Of a stretch of DNA of 64,000 bases, positions 11,715 through 24,374 are shown piece after piece (positions within the stretch are counted from its first letter, which is position 1; every line of letters begins with the position of its first letter). Below the pieces are notes generated by a model, which saw nothing but the letters and a program-made list of their open reading frames with translations, had not been told where the DNA came from and did not search any database. Origin of the DNA: Emydura subglobosa (Eukaryota; Chordata; Testudines; Chelidae); contig ML679961.1 of assembly GCA_007922225.1 (NCBI GenBank), positions 79,350,798 through 79,414,797 on the forward strand, given 5' to 3'. Both the position numbers and the translations under genes were made by a program.

Positions 11715-11850
11715 TTAAATGAGTCATAGGGAGGTTAAATGACTTGGCCAAGGTCGCACAACTAAACAGTGGGATAGTTTTGAGAATAGAGAGTTCTGTA
11801 GTCCTCTCTCCTAATTCTTTGCTCTAATCAATTCACTACATCTCCTTTAT
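11715..11850 (+). repeat. MIR-like SINE
   Basis: GAGGTTAAATGACTTGGCCAAGGTCGCACAACTAA, then a CAGTGGGATAG and TCTGTAGTCCTCTCTCCTAATTC-type 3' portion and ending near CAATTCACTACA, matches the MIR order on the plus strand, with substantial divergence. Confidence 0.65.
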
Positions 11851-12900
11851 ATTTGGGATTAATCTAGTTGACTGTAACTGTTTCCCTAATTTCCTTGTGT
11901 TTCTGATCATCTGATGTGAAGTCTCAAGTAACTGTTCTGTGGGTTTGTCTCCATTTTCCTTTGTTTAGATCTTGGAGCTTTCTGGTCTCTGGGCCATTTG
12001 TACCTTTTTCATTTTGCTGCAGTAGAGAACATCATTTTTCATTAGATGTAACTGAAACCTGCACTATGAATTCTCTCATTTAAAAAGCTGACAAGCAAAT
12101 GTGGCTATGATTTAATTACCTGTGGAAAGCATATAACCAAGAGCTTTGGGGAATCATTTGAAACCACAAGGGAATTGCTGTAAGTAGGTACAAACTGAAC
12201 AATAATCATAGGTAAAGACAATCAACGGATGCGATCACTGGAGATAGTTTGTTATTCAGCTACCTAGACTTTAATTTGGTGTATCATTCTGTGTTTAGAA
12301 CATTAGTTTAATTGTTGCCATGGAGAAGCATTATCCCTTCAGTGACTATTGGTCTTAAGTTGGTATCAAAGAAATTTTTTTTCTTTTACTATAGTGAGAA
12401 CTTTTGAGATCAATTATAGAAGATCCCAAAAAAATTAAAATAAATTTTTGCTATGACTGCAAACATACAGCTTCTAGTCTTTTTAGGATTCTCCACTTTG
12501 TTGCAGCTGTAGTTGATGCCTAAGAAAGTGCTGGCCCTTAGGAGAACTGGGGGCATGATTAGATTATGGTTAACTGAACAGAATCTCTGAGCCATTTGTT
12601 AACCTCTTAGTGATTTTGTTCAGGGATTTCACAGATCAGCTAAAAGCTGTCACAGTTTTCATTCTTCATAACATTCAGACAATTGAAGCATTTTTGTCTG
12701 CTTCATGACGCTTCTTTCAAATGGTATCTCTGTTCCCACATGATACTATCTTCTTATCAGATATTAAAAAAAACCCTGATGTTAAAGTAGCAGCTGCTGC
12801 TCTGTGGTTATTTAAAGTGAAATTTCAATAACAGATCTTTTGAGAGTGAAAATGTAAATAAAAAATATTTATTGCAGATGAATGGTATACAATGGATAGC
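11851..12900. other. Unique-looking intergenic DNA
   Basis: No repeat recognised. The 12050-12340 part is dense in homeodomain-like TAAT/ATTA words and holds GTTGCCATGGAGAA (12314-12327), two mismatches from an X-box. Possible conserved non-coding element, not demonstrated. Confidence 0.3.
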
Positions 12901-12909
12901 TCTGAAGTC

Positions 12910-13000
12910 TGAAATTTGGGGGCTAGAATCTCGGTTGGTATAAGTCATATTATTTCAGTGGCACTACAATGATTTACATCAGTTGAAGATCTGGTCCCTA
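12910..13000. repeat. Fold-back repeat
   Basis: AGAATCTCGGTTGGTATAAGTC and the far arm GATTTACATCAGTTGAAGATCTGGTC are diverged inverted copies around a CAGTGGCAC centre. The same design recurs at 21191 and 41851. Confidence 0.55.
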
Positions 13001-14159
13001 AAGTTCAAGGGGTGATAGTGCAAGTTCCCTACCCCTATCCTGTCAATGTGCTTTAACCCTGACCACATGGGTTCCTGTATGGTGAGAGGAACAATTCAGT
13101 CTTGATGTCTATTTTGTTTTTAACATTTAAAAGAATCAGGTTATTTATAAAGCCCACAGTCCCTTGCTAAATCTTCTAGGGTTCTGCAAAAACAATAATC
13201 ACAATACTATACAGTCAAAAGATTAACACAATAAAAGAGTGTTTTTTTTTCTTAGTTGATATTGTGGTTGTTGAAAGAGAAATGAGTAAGGGGTTCACAG
13301 TCTGGCTTTCTGAGAATTGCCCACTAAAAGGCATAGCACAGAACATTTAGCTCACAGGGAGGAGAGGTACAAGTGGCTCTAAGCCACCTTTGCAAAATCC
13401 TGATCCTGGGCTGCTTTTGGGCTGGAGTGATCCCTGATGTAATTTAGACAGCACAAGGGAGGTAAATTATGGCAGCCTCCCCAGGCTGCTCTATGGGCTG
13501 CGGTCCACGCTCTGCGTGTAGTGACTCTAGCTCCAATTCACCCATTCAGCCTTCCTATGCTGCATTGCCCCTGTTCCTGCAGTTGAGGGTGGGGTCCTCA
13601 AAGGCAGCCATATGGCTGTCATCCTCTGTTCCTGCTCCAGGAGTATTCTTCCCTGAGCAGAACTGGGATTTTCAGAGCCCCTTTATGCCACTGCTGCCCT
13701 TTTACATGGCGTAAATGGGGTGGAATGGAGTTGCTAATCTTCCCCATTTGTATTTTAGTATTATGCTTCTTGTGCTAACTGGAACCAGAAAGATTGGTGG
13801 AACATGACATTAAAATAAATGAATGGTTTACTGAGTTCTTTTTGAACCTCAGATTTAGGTTTGGTTCAGCTCAAAGGATGAGTGAAGGTTTATTTGATCA
13901 AAACCTCTTCACCCATCACTAGTTTCATGATGATTTTCAGGAACTTTGATATAGAAAGCAGGATTAGAGATTTAAATCTGAACAGGAATTGGCATGCCAA
14001 ATCCATTTTTCTGTGTAGTAGAAAAATCTAAGGAGAAAAAAGTTCAGGAGAGCTGTCAGCTTCTCAGAGAGAATATTTAAGGCACAACAGCAAACTATCC
14101 CAATGTGAAGAAAAGATAGCCTGTGGACAATTTGGCTGCATCTGGAGCTCTTTATATAT
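13001..14159. other. Intergenic with a GC-richer patch
   Basis: The patch at 13340-13735 holds an 81-codon open frame (13469) without a recognisable domain, and ends with a GGCGTAAATGGGG phrase that resembles the fold-back repeat family. The rest is AT-rich and unassigned. Confidence 0.4.
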
Positions 14160-14378
14160 GTGACAATCGGAAAGGAATCCTACAAAAAGTGGAAACATGG
14201 ACAGATTATGAAGGATGAATATAGAAGACTAGCCCAAGCATGTGGGGACAAAAACATAAAGGCTAAGACAGAACATGAGTTATACTTAGCAAGAGACATA
14301 AAAGGCAATAAGAAGAGGTTCATTAAATACATGAGAAGTGAGACAAAGACTAGGAACAGTATAGTCCACTACTTAGTG
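14160..14378 (+). pseudogene. CR1 LINE ORF2 fragment, 5' part
   Basis: An open frame reads KKWKHGQIMKDEYRRLAQAC, then KIKAKTEHELYLARDIKGNKKRF-like residues. This is the linker between the endonuclease and reverse transcriptase domains of CR1-type non-LTR retrotransposons (basic, with a conserved DIKGNKK-type word). The frame is lost after about 75 codons because a DNA element has been inserted. The CR1 continues at 14716. CR1 elements copy themselves by target-primed reverse transcription. This copy is dead. Confidence 0.7.
14371..14378 (+). repeat. Target-site duplication, left
   Basis: ACTTAGTG immediately left of the MITE pairs with ATTTAGTG at 14708-14715 (7 of 8 identical). An 8-base duplication is the hAT signature. 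Confidence 0.65.
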
Positions 14379-14707
14379 CGGGGGTTCTCAAACTGGGGGT
14401 CAGGACCCCTCAAGAGGTTGTGAGGTTATTAGGGGGAGGGGGTCACGAGCCATCAGCCCCTGCACATGCTGGGGCTGAGTTTGTCAGCATGGCTAACAGC
14501 CAGAGAGCCCTTCAGAGCTGGGTGACCAGAGAATAGCAGCTGCTGTCCAGGTGCTCTGAAGGCAGTGCCACTGCCAGCAGCAGTGCAGAAGGGTGGCATG
14601 ACATGAGGGAGGATGGCATGGCATAGGGGGTCATCACTTTTTGGAGCAGGTGGGTCGTCACAGCCTGAAATATTTTCAAAGGGGGTACCAGCAAAAAAAT
14701 GTTTGAG
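14379..14707. mobile_element. hAT-type MITE inserted in CR1
   Basis: The 329-bp element begins CGGGGGTTCTCAAACTG and ends ATGTTTGAG, so the TTCTCAAAC word is inverted at the right end. TTCTCAAAC within the terminal bases and an 8-bp target duplication are hAT-superfamily features. It encodes no transposase (only a 97-codon meaningless frame on the minus strand), so it would have been mobilised in trans. It interrupts CR1 ORF2, and so is younger than that CR1 copy. Confidence 0.7.
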
Positions 14708-14715
14708 ATTTAGTG

Positions 14716-16185
14716 GGAAAGGAAAACTAATAATGGACAACACCAAGAAGGTGAGGTGTTTATGCCTATTTTGCTTCAGTCTTTGTTAAAAAGGTTAACT
14801 GTGACCAGATACTTAACACAATTAATATTGATGACTTGGAGGAAGGAACAGAAGCTGAAACAGGGAAAGACCAGGTTGAAGAATTTTTAGATGTATTCAG
14901 ATCAGCAGAGACTGAAAAGATTTACCATAGGATACTTAAGGAACTAGCTGAAGCAATCCTGAAACCATTAGCAATGGTCTCAGAAGATTGGGGAAGGGCA
15001 AACATAATACCTGTCTTTTAAAAGGAGAACAGAAAGGACCTGGGGAATTCTAGACCACTCAGCCTAACTTCGGTTCCTGGAAAAGACACTGGAGCAAATT
15101 ACTAAACAATCAGTTTATAAACACCTAGAGCATATTAGGGTGATAAATACTAGCCAACATGGTTTTGTCAAGAACTAAAATCATGCCGAAAAACCTAATT
15201 TCCTTCTTTGTCAGGGTTTTTGGCCTAATGGATAAGGGAAAAACAGGACGTGATTTATTTTGATTTTAGTACAGCTTTTGACACAGTCCTATGTGAAATA
15301 AGCAAACTAGAGAAATGTGGCCTAGATGAAATTACTATAAAGTGGGTGCTCAGCTGGTTGAAAGATCATACTCAGAGTAGTTTCCAGTGGTTTGCTGTCA
15401 AACTGGGAGGACTTGTCTATTGATGACCAGCAGGGTCTGTCCATCATTATTCAATATTTTCATTTATGACTTGGATAATGGGTTGCAACAGGATCTCAGA
15501 AAGCATGGAGTCTCTCATTCTCATTATTCTAAATTGTTGTAGTTGAACTACTTTCTGTACTATTCTCTTCACCTGGATAGAATCAAAATACTCACATATC
15601 TGTTACTGGCCTTAACAGGATAAGAGCTAATGAAAATTCTTTTAGCTCAAGTGGTAGGAGTCTGTATCACAAGATGTGAGGGGAGAGAGGAAGACCCACT
15701 GTTATATAAAGTTTCCAAAGCCATGGGGTGTGCAGCATAGTGACAGTTTGAAGTCTTAGTCATGGATTTGTCCACCTTATCTCTAGGTTGTCGTGTAGCT
15801 TTTCAAAAAGAAGGCTGAGAGATGACATTACTGTATATAAGTACCTTCATGGTGAGAAAATGCCACGTTTAAAGGGCTCTTTAATTTAGTGGAGAAAGGC
15901 ATAACAAGGACCTATGGCTGGAAGCTGCACCAGATAAATTCAGACTAGAAATAAGACACACACTTTTAACTATGAAGATGATTAATAAATGGAACAAACT
16001 ACCAAGAAAAGTGGTGTATTTGTTATCTCTTGATATCTTCAGATCAAGACTGTGTATGTTTTAGCTAAATACAAGTTAACAGGCTCAATACTGGGTAAAG
16101 TTGAATGACCTGTGATACATAGGTCAGACTAGAGGATCTAATTGGTCACCGCTGGCCTTAAATGCTATTAATTTATTAATACTAA
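14716..16185 (+). pseudogene. CR1 LINE ORF2 and 3' end, heavily broken
   Basis: The CR1 resumes right after the MITE duplication with a frame encoding AYFASVFVKK-like residues, then DQVEEFLDVF and YHRILKELAEAILKPLA (14836-15020), the start of the RT domain. From 15020 the reading passes through several frames: LISFFVRVFGL, then GKTGRDLF around 15180-15260 and HSPM/REMW words near 15290. Around 15800-16050 the C-terminal SKRRLRDDITVYKYLH motif and a KWNKLP-like word occur. The 3' end reads GGTCAGACTAGAGGATCTAATTGGTC near 16120, typical of a CR1 tail. Multiple stops and frameshifts show that it is an old dead copy. Internal parts of RT are missing or unrecognisable. Confidence 0.7.
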
Positions 16186-19100
16186 GCTCATCATCCTGAT
16201 ATTAAGCACTGTATTCTAAAGAGGCAATCACCTCTTATAGCTGGAAGCGCACCATTTTTTTAGTCTGAGCAAGGACTTCAGGATTTTGCACACTCCTTTG
16301 TTCTGGGCATACATTTTTTCCCAGCTTCCTTTTCTTTCTCCTAGCATTGTTTTGTCAAAAACACATACCTTCTGCAGGTAGGAATGGTTCAGAGGTGGTG
16401 CTAGCTTTCTCTTGTTCCTAGGAGACTGAGCAAAACTTCTTATACGATGTTCTTAGTATCCTGGAACCTGAGGGGCAAGGATGGTGTTGAATAGTGAATT
16501 AACGGTTCATATTAAGCCACTGGTTTGACAACACGTAGAAAAATAAGCAGTCTATATGTTTGCTTGTGATGGGATGGGAAATACTTGGGTCAATTGCCTA
16601 GTAAGGAAAACTATAATTAAATATATGATGATAAGCAGAAAAATTCTGCTACATATCTTTACAGCAAAATGTGAGGAGGGAGGAAAGTTTCTGCCTCCTC
16701 ATGGGATTTAACTGCTTGCATTTGGTGGTGTGCTCTTGATAATTTAGCATAATTTAGGATAATTTAATCCTGACCGCCCTGTTAATTAGGGCTGTGTTTG
16801 TTTTCTGCCATTTAAAGCATATCTGTTTAAGTAAGATGGATGACTTTTAGATAACTGTTTTAAAGGAATTTTGGAGTAATATTTGAATAATTATTTTAGA
16901 GACAGGCAGCTTTGCAATGTCTTTCTGTGCCTCTGTTTGGGCAGGTAGATATACAGATAATATTAGAAACAGGTGACACTTTAGATTTATGGATCCGGTG
17001 CATTTAAAACAGTTACTGTTGGAGTCATTATGGATGAATGTCTGTTAGAATTTAATTTGCTAGTAAACCTCCTTTTTTGAAGTTCTTATTAAAGATGATC
17101 AGCAAAGTTCCTGGATGACACTTGCCATATCAGAGCTCTGCTCACATTCCTAGTATGTGTTTCTTCAGTGCTTTTGATAGTTGCCCAATTGAGTTTAGTC
17201 CTCTAGGGCCTGACCAAAGCCCACTGAAAGCAACAGGAGTCTTTCAGTCCAATTCTGTGGGCTTTGGAACAGGCCTTTTCTGCAGAAGATGTTCAGCATG
17301 GGCAGAGGCAGTGCAAGCGTCTCCCTTGCTGTATATTCAACATGCTTCACTCCCAAGTTAGAGGATAAGGAGTCATTAATCTAAATTTTGTGCTTTGAAT
17401 ACACACCAGTGACCCTTTAAAACTATTGTATTATTTTCCCTAAAAAATGTGTGGAGCCTGTTTCACATACTGATAATTTAAGGTACCAGAGACAGCTCAT
17501 TTAATGGATAAATGGTCCAATTCAATGGATATCTAGGCACGTTGTTTTTAACACAGAAATCCAGGGGTTAAATTGGCAGGAAGCAGCTGTCTGTGGGGGT
17601 GAAATGGGGAGCCCACGGGGTTAGCACAATCCAAAAAGTGGCCAGGAATGTTTTGAAAAGCAACTTGGTTGGGTGATATGTTGATTTGTTTTGTTGAGCA
17701 TGGTATATATGCCTGGGTTAGACAGACTGATTCAGCAGTCCCTCTTGGCAATTTCAGTGGGCTGCACTCCCGTGAAGCCCTCAGCAGAAGTTAAAGCAGC
17801 CTGTCTGCAAGAGAAACTGAAGGATATTTTGTGGAAACAGTGCCTGCCTTCCCAAGAACTGAACCTCTGCTGAAGTGCAGTGGTAGCAGGATGATACGAT
17901 AAGGTGTCAGCCACATTTGCTTGCTTTAGTATGAGTAAATATGGCCAAAAATAACAAACTTTATTTCAGAGGTAGTGAGTTGAAATTCTGATTTTTATCT
18001 TTAATCTAGCATTGGCAGTGGGATGGTCAAGATAATCTAATAGATCTTTTCCATCTCTAATGTCAGTGGGCTTCTGTTTTTGTGGGCTGCTGTATTTGGC
18101 TGCAACGCAGAGGATTTAGGATAAAATTTCCTTCTGAAATTAGAATCTTTCCTCCTTTACTTGTGTGTTTGCAAACAGGTACATAGCCATATAAATCCTA
18201 TTACATAAGTGGGAGCTGCATAGTTAAACCTCATGGCAAAGTCTTTGTTGAGAGGTGGATCCTGTTGGTAATTTAGCTTTGTTTAACACATACATGAAGT
18301 CACCCAATATTAGTCCAGTTAAGCTTGAAAACTTTCAGGTACGCACATCTTCTTTGTGGAAGAAAAACCCTTTTTGGGCAGAAACTTTCCACAGTAGTTG
18401 TCAGCCAAAAAAGTGCATTTTTTTGTGTGGAAACTTGAGCTAAATTATATCTGTTATTTCAGAATTATGAAAGAACGTGGAAACATTTTCTTAATTTTTT
18501 CCTCATTCCTTTAATTCAAAAACAACTAAGCTATAAATTAGACATGATCGTTTTCTTCACAGAGGACAGAAATCAAGCCATATTTGGAGGGAAAAAAGCC
18601 AGCATTGTGTTTCTAAAGTTATGAACGAGTAAATATTTTGGGATTGAGTATGTACAGAACAAGAAATCAGTTTTCTTTAATGCACACTAATTGTAGAGCT
18701 TTAAAATGATGGCTCACAGTGAATCATTTTAGATTAAAGAACCAATTCAGTGCTAAATGATTGTGTATTTATTTTTAAAGAAAAACAAACAGGAAAATTA
18801 AATAAAAGAATGTGCATTAATGAGAAATTAGACCTGCAAAAGAAAGGTAATTCAAAAGTTTGATTCCAGCAACGACATTAGCTTGCCCGCATTGTACATA
18901 CATTGTGTAGTGGTTTTTATTCCTGTTTTTCTTCTTGAATATATAGTATGAAATACAAAGTACATGCAACATGGTTGAGTTAACTTATATTTCCATGCCT
19001 TTACTTTTTGTGACCCTAATTTCTTATCCTTAATATTAAATTAGTGTATTTTTTGTGTATCAATCACTATGCCTGAATAGATGGGTAGGGGGTTGTGTGT

Positions 19101-21190
19101 GTGTGTGTGTGGTTATCTATATCTATTTTAAAATAATGTGCTCATTAAAGTCCATGTATTTAAAGGGTGAATTTTTTTTGTAACGTTTTATTCATTTTAA
19201 AATTATCAAAAATCTATTGCCAGGAGAAAAAACCTGGATACCCCCATTTACTGACGTAGTATAGTAAGAACTGTGTCTGGAACTGAATGCTTCATCATCT
19301 GCTCATAGTATTGACTAGGATTTTCAAAGGGGCCTAAGGGTGTTGTGCAGATGTAAAGGAAGTTCTTACTTGCATTCAGAAAATGAATGGAGTGTATTTG
19401 TTGGGAATACACTGTGTGGCTGTTATAATAAGATGCCTAATATTCCCTCATTTTCAGTAGGAGTTTAGTGCCTACCTGCCTCAGTACTACTTGAAGAGTC
19501 CAACCTAAATATTTTTACCCTCTTACTGATGTGCTACAGACCCAGTACTAAAATCTATTGCTAGCAAAAGCTGCAATTTCTAGTAAATGTATTTAACAGC
19601 TAACAAAGGGTCTGATCTTGCAAATGCTTATTAGGGAGTGCAGTAGAAGTGTTTACATTTGTTAGTTGGTGTTTACTGGATCAGTCTCTGACACTGTAGC
19701 TTGTTTTGTAATATATTGTGTTCTGTAGTTATTAAGGACACCCCCCACCCCAATTTTTTTAAAGAAATTGCCCAACAAACTAGGAAGTGGACAAAGGGTG
19801 GGGACTGAGTTCATGAACTAATTAATGATCCATATAAAACCGATAACCAAGAGTGTTGACTTGCACGAGAGTGGAGCTGACTGCAGTGTGTTGCTGGCGT
19901 TTCATTATTCATCTACTAATTGTGGCAAATAGCAATTTTATAGATCCCATGGTGCTCATTCTATATATTGTCCGCACTTGGAGGAAGAATTATTTTTAAT
20001 ACCTCCTATGTTGAGCAGAGAAATAGGTGCAATTAAAATTTGTTAAAAGAAGTCCTTTTCCTGTTTGTTTTTTTAAAAGTCCTAAATTCTGTTGTCAGTG
20101 GTTTTCAACACCTTGCTCCATGATCAGCAATTGTGTGCTCTTTGACCAGGCAGGTGGCAAATGGCACAAAAAAGAGGCTGGAATGCTGAACAGAGCTGGG
20201 CTGGATTATGTTGCTCTAATATAAAGAGAAATGGTGGGAGGTTGCAGGTTATGAGATTGGTTTTAAATCAATGGAGTTATTTTTAAGCTGCATTTTGAGG
20301 TATGTACTGTGGAGAGTGGGAACAATGCCTAATTCGTTTTTAATAAAGAGAGAAAATGTCCACACAGGAAACCTATTTCTATGGTTACAGTATTGTGTCC
20401 TTTCTTGGACTGTAACACTGGTGATAAATGGATAAAATGATACCAGACTACACCTCAGATGCCTTACAGAAACATGAACATTTTCATGTGCTGAAGAAAC
20501 CGATCGAGTTTATTACCTTCTAAGGAGAATATTTGTAACTCTTTTGTTACTCAATTATAGTGTAATATGAGTTTGTTTTAATAAATGTAAATGAGTAGAA
20601 AACATTACAGGTAAATATAAAAAGCTGCTAATATGTCCTTTTCCAAAATGTCACATTTTGGGTAATTAGACTAGAAATGAAAAGCGCCCCATTCTAAATG
20701 AATAAAAGCTCTGGTGAATTATTATTTTGTGGTTGTCACTTTGTTTCAGCTGTCTGTTTTTTGTACCTGAAATGAAAAAAAATCACCAAAGAAATACAGA
20801 AAAGTTCCATCAAAACTAATCTGAACATTTTCTATGTATAACTCCTCCTTTCAATTGTTCACAATGATTCTATAACCCTCCAAACACTAATGCATTGGTT
20901 ACAGTCTAATTAATGACTTGATGAAGTATAATGGTGGCAGAAAGTGTGCAGTTGTAAAGGCTGTTTGGCTTCTGTTCAATGACTGAATGGGTCTTATAAT
21001 AATGTATGGTTCTACTAATTAACTCTGCATAAAATATTACAGTTCATTTTCATGCCTGAAATTCAAATCTTGTTCATTAGACTTGCAATTAATACCACAA
21101 TGTTGTTGCAGACTATAGGGGTCACTGCTTGAATATATTCTTTTCCATTTGGCTTGAAATAACAACTGGGTTAGATATTTGTGTATTATG
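16186..21190. other. Repeat-poor intergenic DNA
   Basis: About 5 kb in which I recognise few repeats: a TG tract at 19094 and a short dispersed-repeat word near 19605-19640. Open frames are short and uncharacterised. Parts such as 18450-18900 and 20380-21080 are unusually rich in TAAT/ATTA words and could hold conserved non-coding elements, but this cannot be shown from one sequence. Confidence 0.45.
19094..19111. repeat. (TG)n microsatellite
   Basis: Nine uninterrupted TG dinucleotides. Confidence 0.9.
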
Positions 21191-21284
21191 CACCAAATCC
21201 TCAGCTGCTGTAGGTCAGTGTAGCTTCATTGACGTAAGAGTGGAGCATTGCTGATTTATGCCAGCTGAGGATCTGGCCCTCTGA
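21191..21284. repeat. Fold-back repeat
   Basis: CCAAATCCTCAGCTGC at the left and CCAGCTGAGGATCTGG at the right are inverted copies (14 of 16 positions pair), and the inner arms also pair in part. The whole forms a roughly 90-base hairpin. Such palindromic repeats are dispersed in sauropsid DNA. Confidence 0.65.
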
Positions 21285-24200
21285 ACACATTAGTTTTACG
21301 TACAAACCTATTTGACCTTGAAAGGGTCCATGTAAAGACAAATTGGATGATTCCACTGTATTGATTAGCCTATAAAAATTTTAGTATAGTATAGACTAGT
21401 TTGAGAGCTTTGTGTCTATATCCCAAAACCACAACACAGTTTAACACCAGTGTCAGTATCTGCTCAGAATGGTTCCAGTTGGCACTGTGTGTTTCAGGTC
21501 AGGATTGAGGAGATACATCATTAGAAATGTGTGGAGAGGATATGTTCTCAGCAAATGGCCATAAAACACCTTATTCAGACTATTCTATTGTTTCCTTACA
21601 TTAGAGGAAGCAATTCAAAATAAATTATTAAACACTGCTGATATTATTATAAAAATAGAAATATTTCTTGCAATCAGCTTAATTACTTAGCAAGAGGACA
21701 GCCATTAGAATATTTGTACAAGTTGTGATCGTTGCATATAGTAATTTATTTCTGTAGTGTAAGAAAATAGTAGTAAAAAGAGCTTAATTCATGATAAGAA
21801 GAAACCTTACTACATAAATTTGATTTTTGGTAAAGGATCTTCACAGTTGACACCACTGATAATTTTACTCAACAGCAGGTTTGGTTCTGTTTTAGCACAC
21901 TGAAACTGATTATTTTTTAAGTTACTGAAATGTGGGTGTATGCTAAAACAAATTATACTATATATACATTGCATTTTAAGCCCTAGTATAAAGCAGTTAC
22001 ATCAGTTTAATTTTTCCTCTGAACCTCAGTGAAACAGAGATGTGCAGAAAATGGAATCTGTCTTTCTAAGGTGGTTATGCCAATTGAAGATGATCCTTGA
22101 ACAAAGCTGGGTCAAGGGTCGGAATTATAGTTTCTCTGGAAGTGGAAAGTGATAGTGCTCTTTTACTAGAATGAAATATTTCAAGGTTACAGTGTTGACA
22201 GAGAGCTGACATGATGCTACAGAGGTTGATTGGATTATAAAGGGATTAAGTAATAATGGGATAGAAAGATACTCCATGAATGAAAAAAGCATCTGTAGAG
22301 GATTTTGAAAGGAAGGTTTATTGGGTTGAACAAGTTCAGTGCTGTGGTCATAGTCCTGTCTCTAATCAGTTGACTTCAGGTAGATTTGGTTGTGCCCAGG
22401 AGAACACTCAGAGCTTTGAAAATCTGAGAAATAGAATACAGAAGTTAAAACCATGTCTGAAGACTGTACGGTGGGTTGTATAATTACCTTAATGGGCACG
22501 TCCTAAGAAAAGTAAACCTATACAAATGATTGTGTGTGTTTAACCAAAGTTACGATTATTAGAGATTGTACAGTAGCTCATTCTAAAACGTGTGCATGCT
22601 AGTATTGTTCTTATTGGTGTTAGTGACTTAATTATTATGTATTATGATAAAATAAGTACTTACAAAGTGTCCATCACTGTGACATGTCTAGACCCAATTT
22701 ACCCCAGTTAAAAAAAAAATCATTTAAAAAATAAGGAGCCACATACCCTGCAACTCTCTGTAGCAGATCAATTGGTTTCTCTAAAAATGGGATTATTTCT
22801 AGAATCCAGGGCCTGCTACTGTAAATGCCCTATATGTAGCGTCCTTGAGCTGTGTAATAGGAGAATCAAGCCAAAGCATTTCTTCAGAACTAATTTGTGT
22901 TATGGGACTTAGAGGCAGAGGCAATCTGTTAGACTGATGAGATACAGGCAATTAAGGGTGTTCCTAGATCATGAACAATCCCTTGAATTTCATTCAGAAT
23001 TGAATTGGTGGGTGGTAGAGAGTTTGCAGTGCATATGTGTGATATACTCTTATGGGTCTATCCTACCAAAAAGGCAGGCTGCTGCAGCTCCCTGGTGGCC
23101 TTGGATGGTAGGTTTGCATCTTCTCTTGGTGAGGTGTGCGTCTGGGTGGGGAATAGTCATAATCTTCTAGCCAGCTGGAGAAAAAAGAAGGCATTCCTAA
23201 ACCCAGGACCAGTAAAGAGTCCAAGAAAAACTGGAAAACATGAAAAACTTTGACAACTGTAGGGCATATGCCCTCAGCTGAGGGAGCAGTTGTCTTTGCC
23301 AGTTCTTCAAAGTACTTTCTTCTGATCAGCATCAATGCTATCTTATATGGATTGAGTCTGACCCAGATGGCTCTCAGTCAGGTCCTTACCTCTGTCAAGC
23401 ATTGGAAGAGCAGGAATACATTTCTGTCAGGAGCTATTGGAATGGAGATGAAGAGCTGAGTGATGTTAACATGTTGATGACACTAGCCTGTACTGCCTCA
23501 CAGCCTCTATAAGGTTGTCACATGAACCCTTTCTCAAAGACCTTTTCCAGAAAGGAGAAGTTAGAAGTTGGTCAGTAGCTGGTGACGTCGTTGCTTTCCA
23601 TTGTTATCACACTTTAGTTAAACATTACTGGCAGTTTTCACTCTTTCAGGGAGGGTTTTTCAGCTTTTGTTTTCTTTAGGTAACCAAGAAAGGTGATAAT
23701 CAATCTTACAAGTAGTTCACCCATTGCCTCCGGAACCTCAGATCGTGAGTCGAGATGAAATTCAGTCAGTGGGAGACAAGCAACCTCTTCAAGTGTTTGA
23801 ACTTCTTCTGTGATTCCAATGAAATTATAATTGATTTTCTATATGAAGTATAAATAAGAGCTTCTCACAGTGGCAGACACCCACCTCATATTTTGTTTGG
23901 AAGGAGTCTGAGTTAATCAAAGCTGCCCACGACTTAGAAGAATTCTGCCGTTTGGGCCTCCAGTTCAGTGCATAATAGGATTGCAACCTCCCCCGGCCCC
24001 TCATGGTTCAGTTGCTTATATGCTCCTGCTCCTCTGTTACCAGAACGTTACAACCCAAGAAACTAGACAAATATACCATAGGTTTTAATAAGAAAATCTT
24101 CTGCTAAACAGTTTGAGGAATTTTGTCACCACATTAGTCCTCCTGGTTTGAACTGATTCATGGATCATTTCCCTTGAATGAGTCTCTGCTCTCCACGAAG

Positions 24201-24374
24201 GCAAATCAATTGAAGTTTTATTGCTGTTCTTCCAATTAATATAAGAGATTTTGAAGTCTTAGATGAGAATAAATTGAACATCTTATCTCAATCCCTGTCT
24301 CTCTAGCTCTGTGGAGACAGCAAACATTTCTCTCTTTCTGTTATGCAATATTCAACTGTGACTTAAAACCTTAA
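21285..24374. other. Intergenic, unassigned
   Basis: AT-rich DNA. The sub-block 22930-23535 is GC-richer and has an open minus-strand frame of 90 codons (23063-23335) opposed by plus-strand frames of 69-82 codons. No domain is recognised. A further GC-richer patch lies at 23880-24060. Possibly fragments of an unnamed repeat. Confidence 0.4.
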
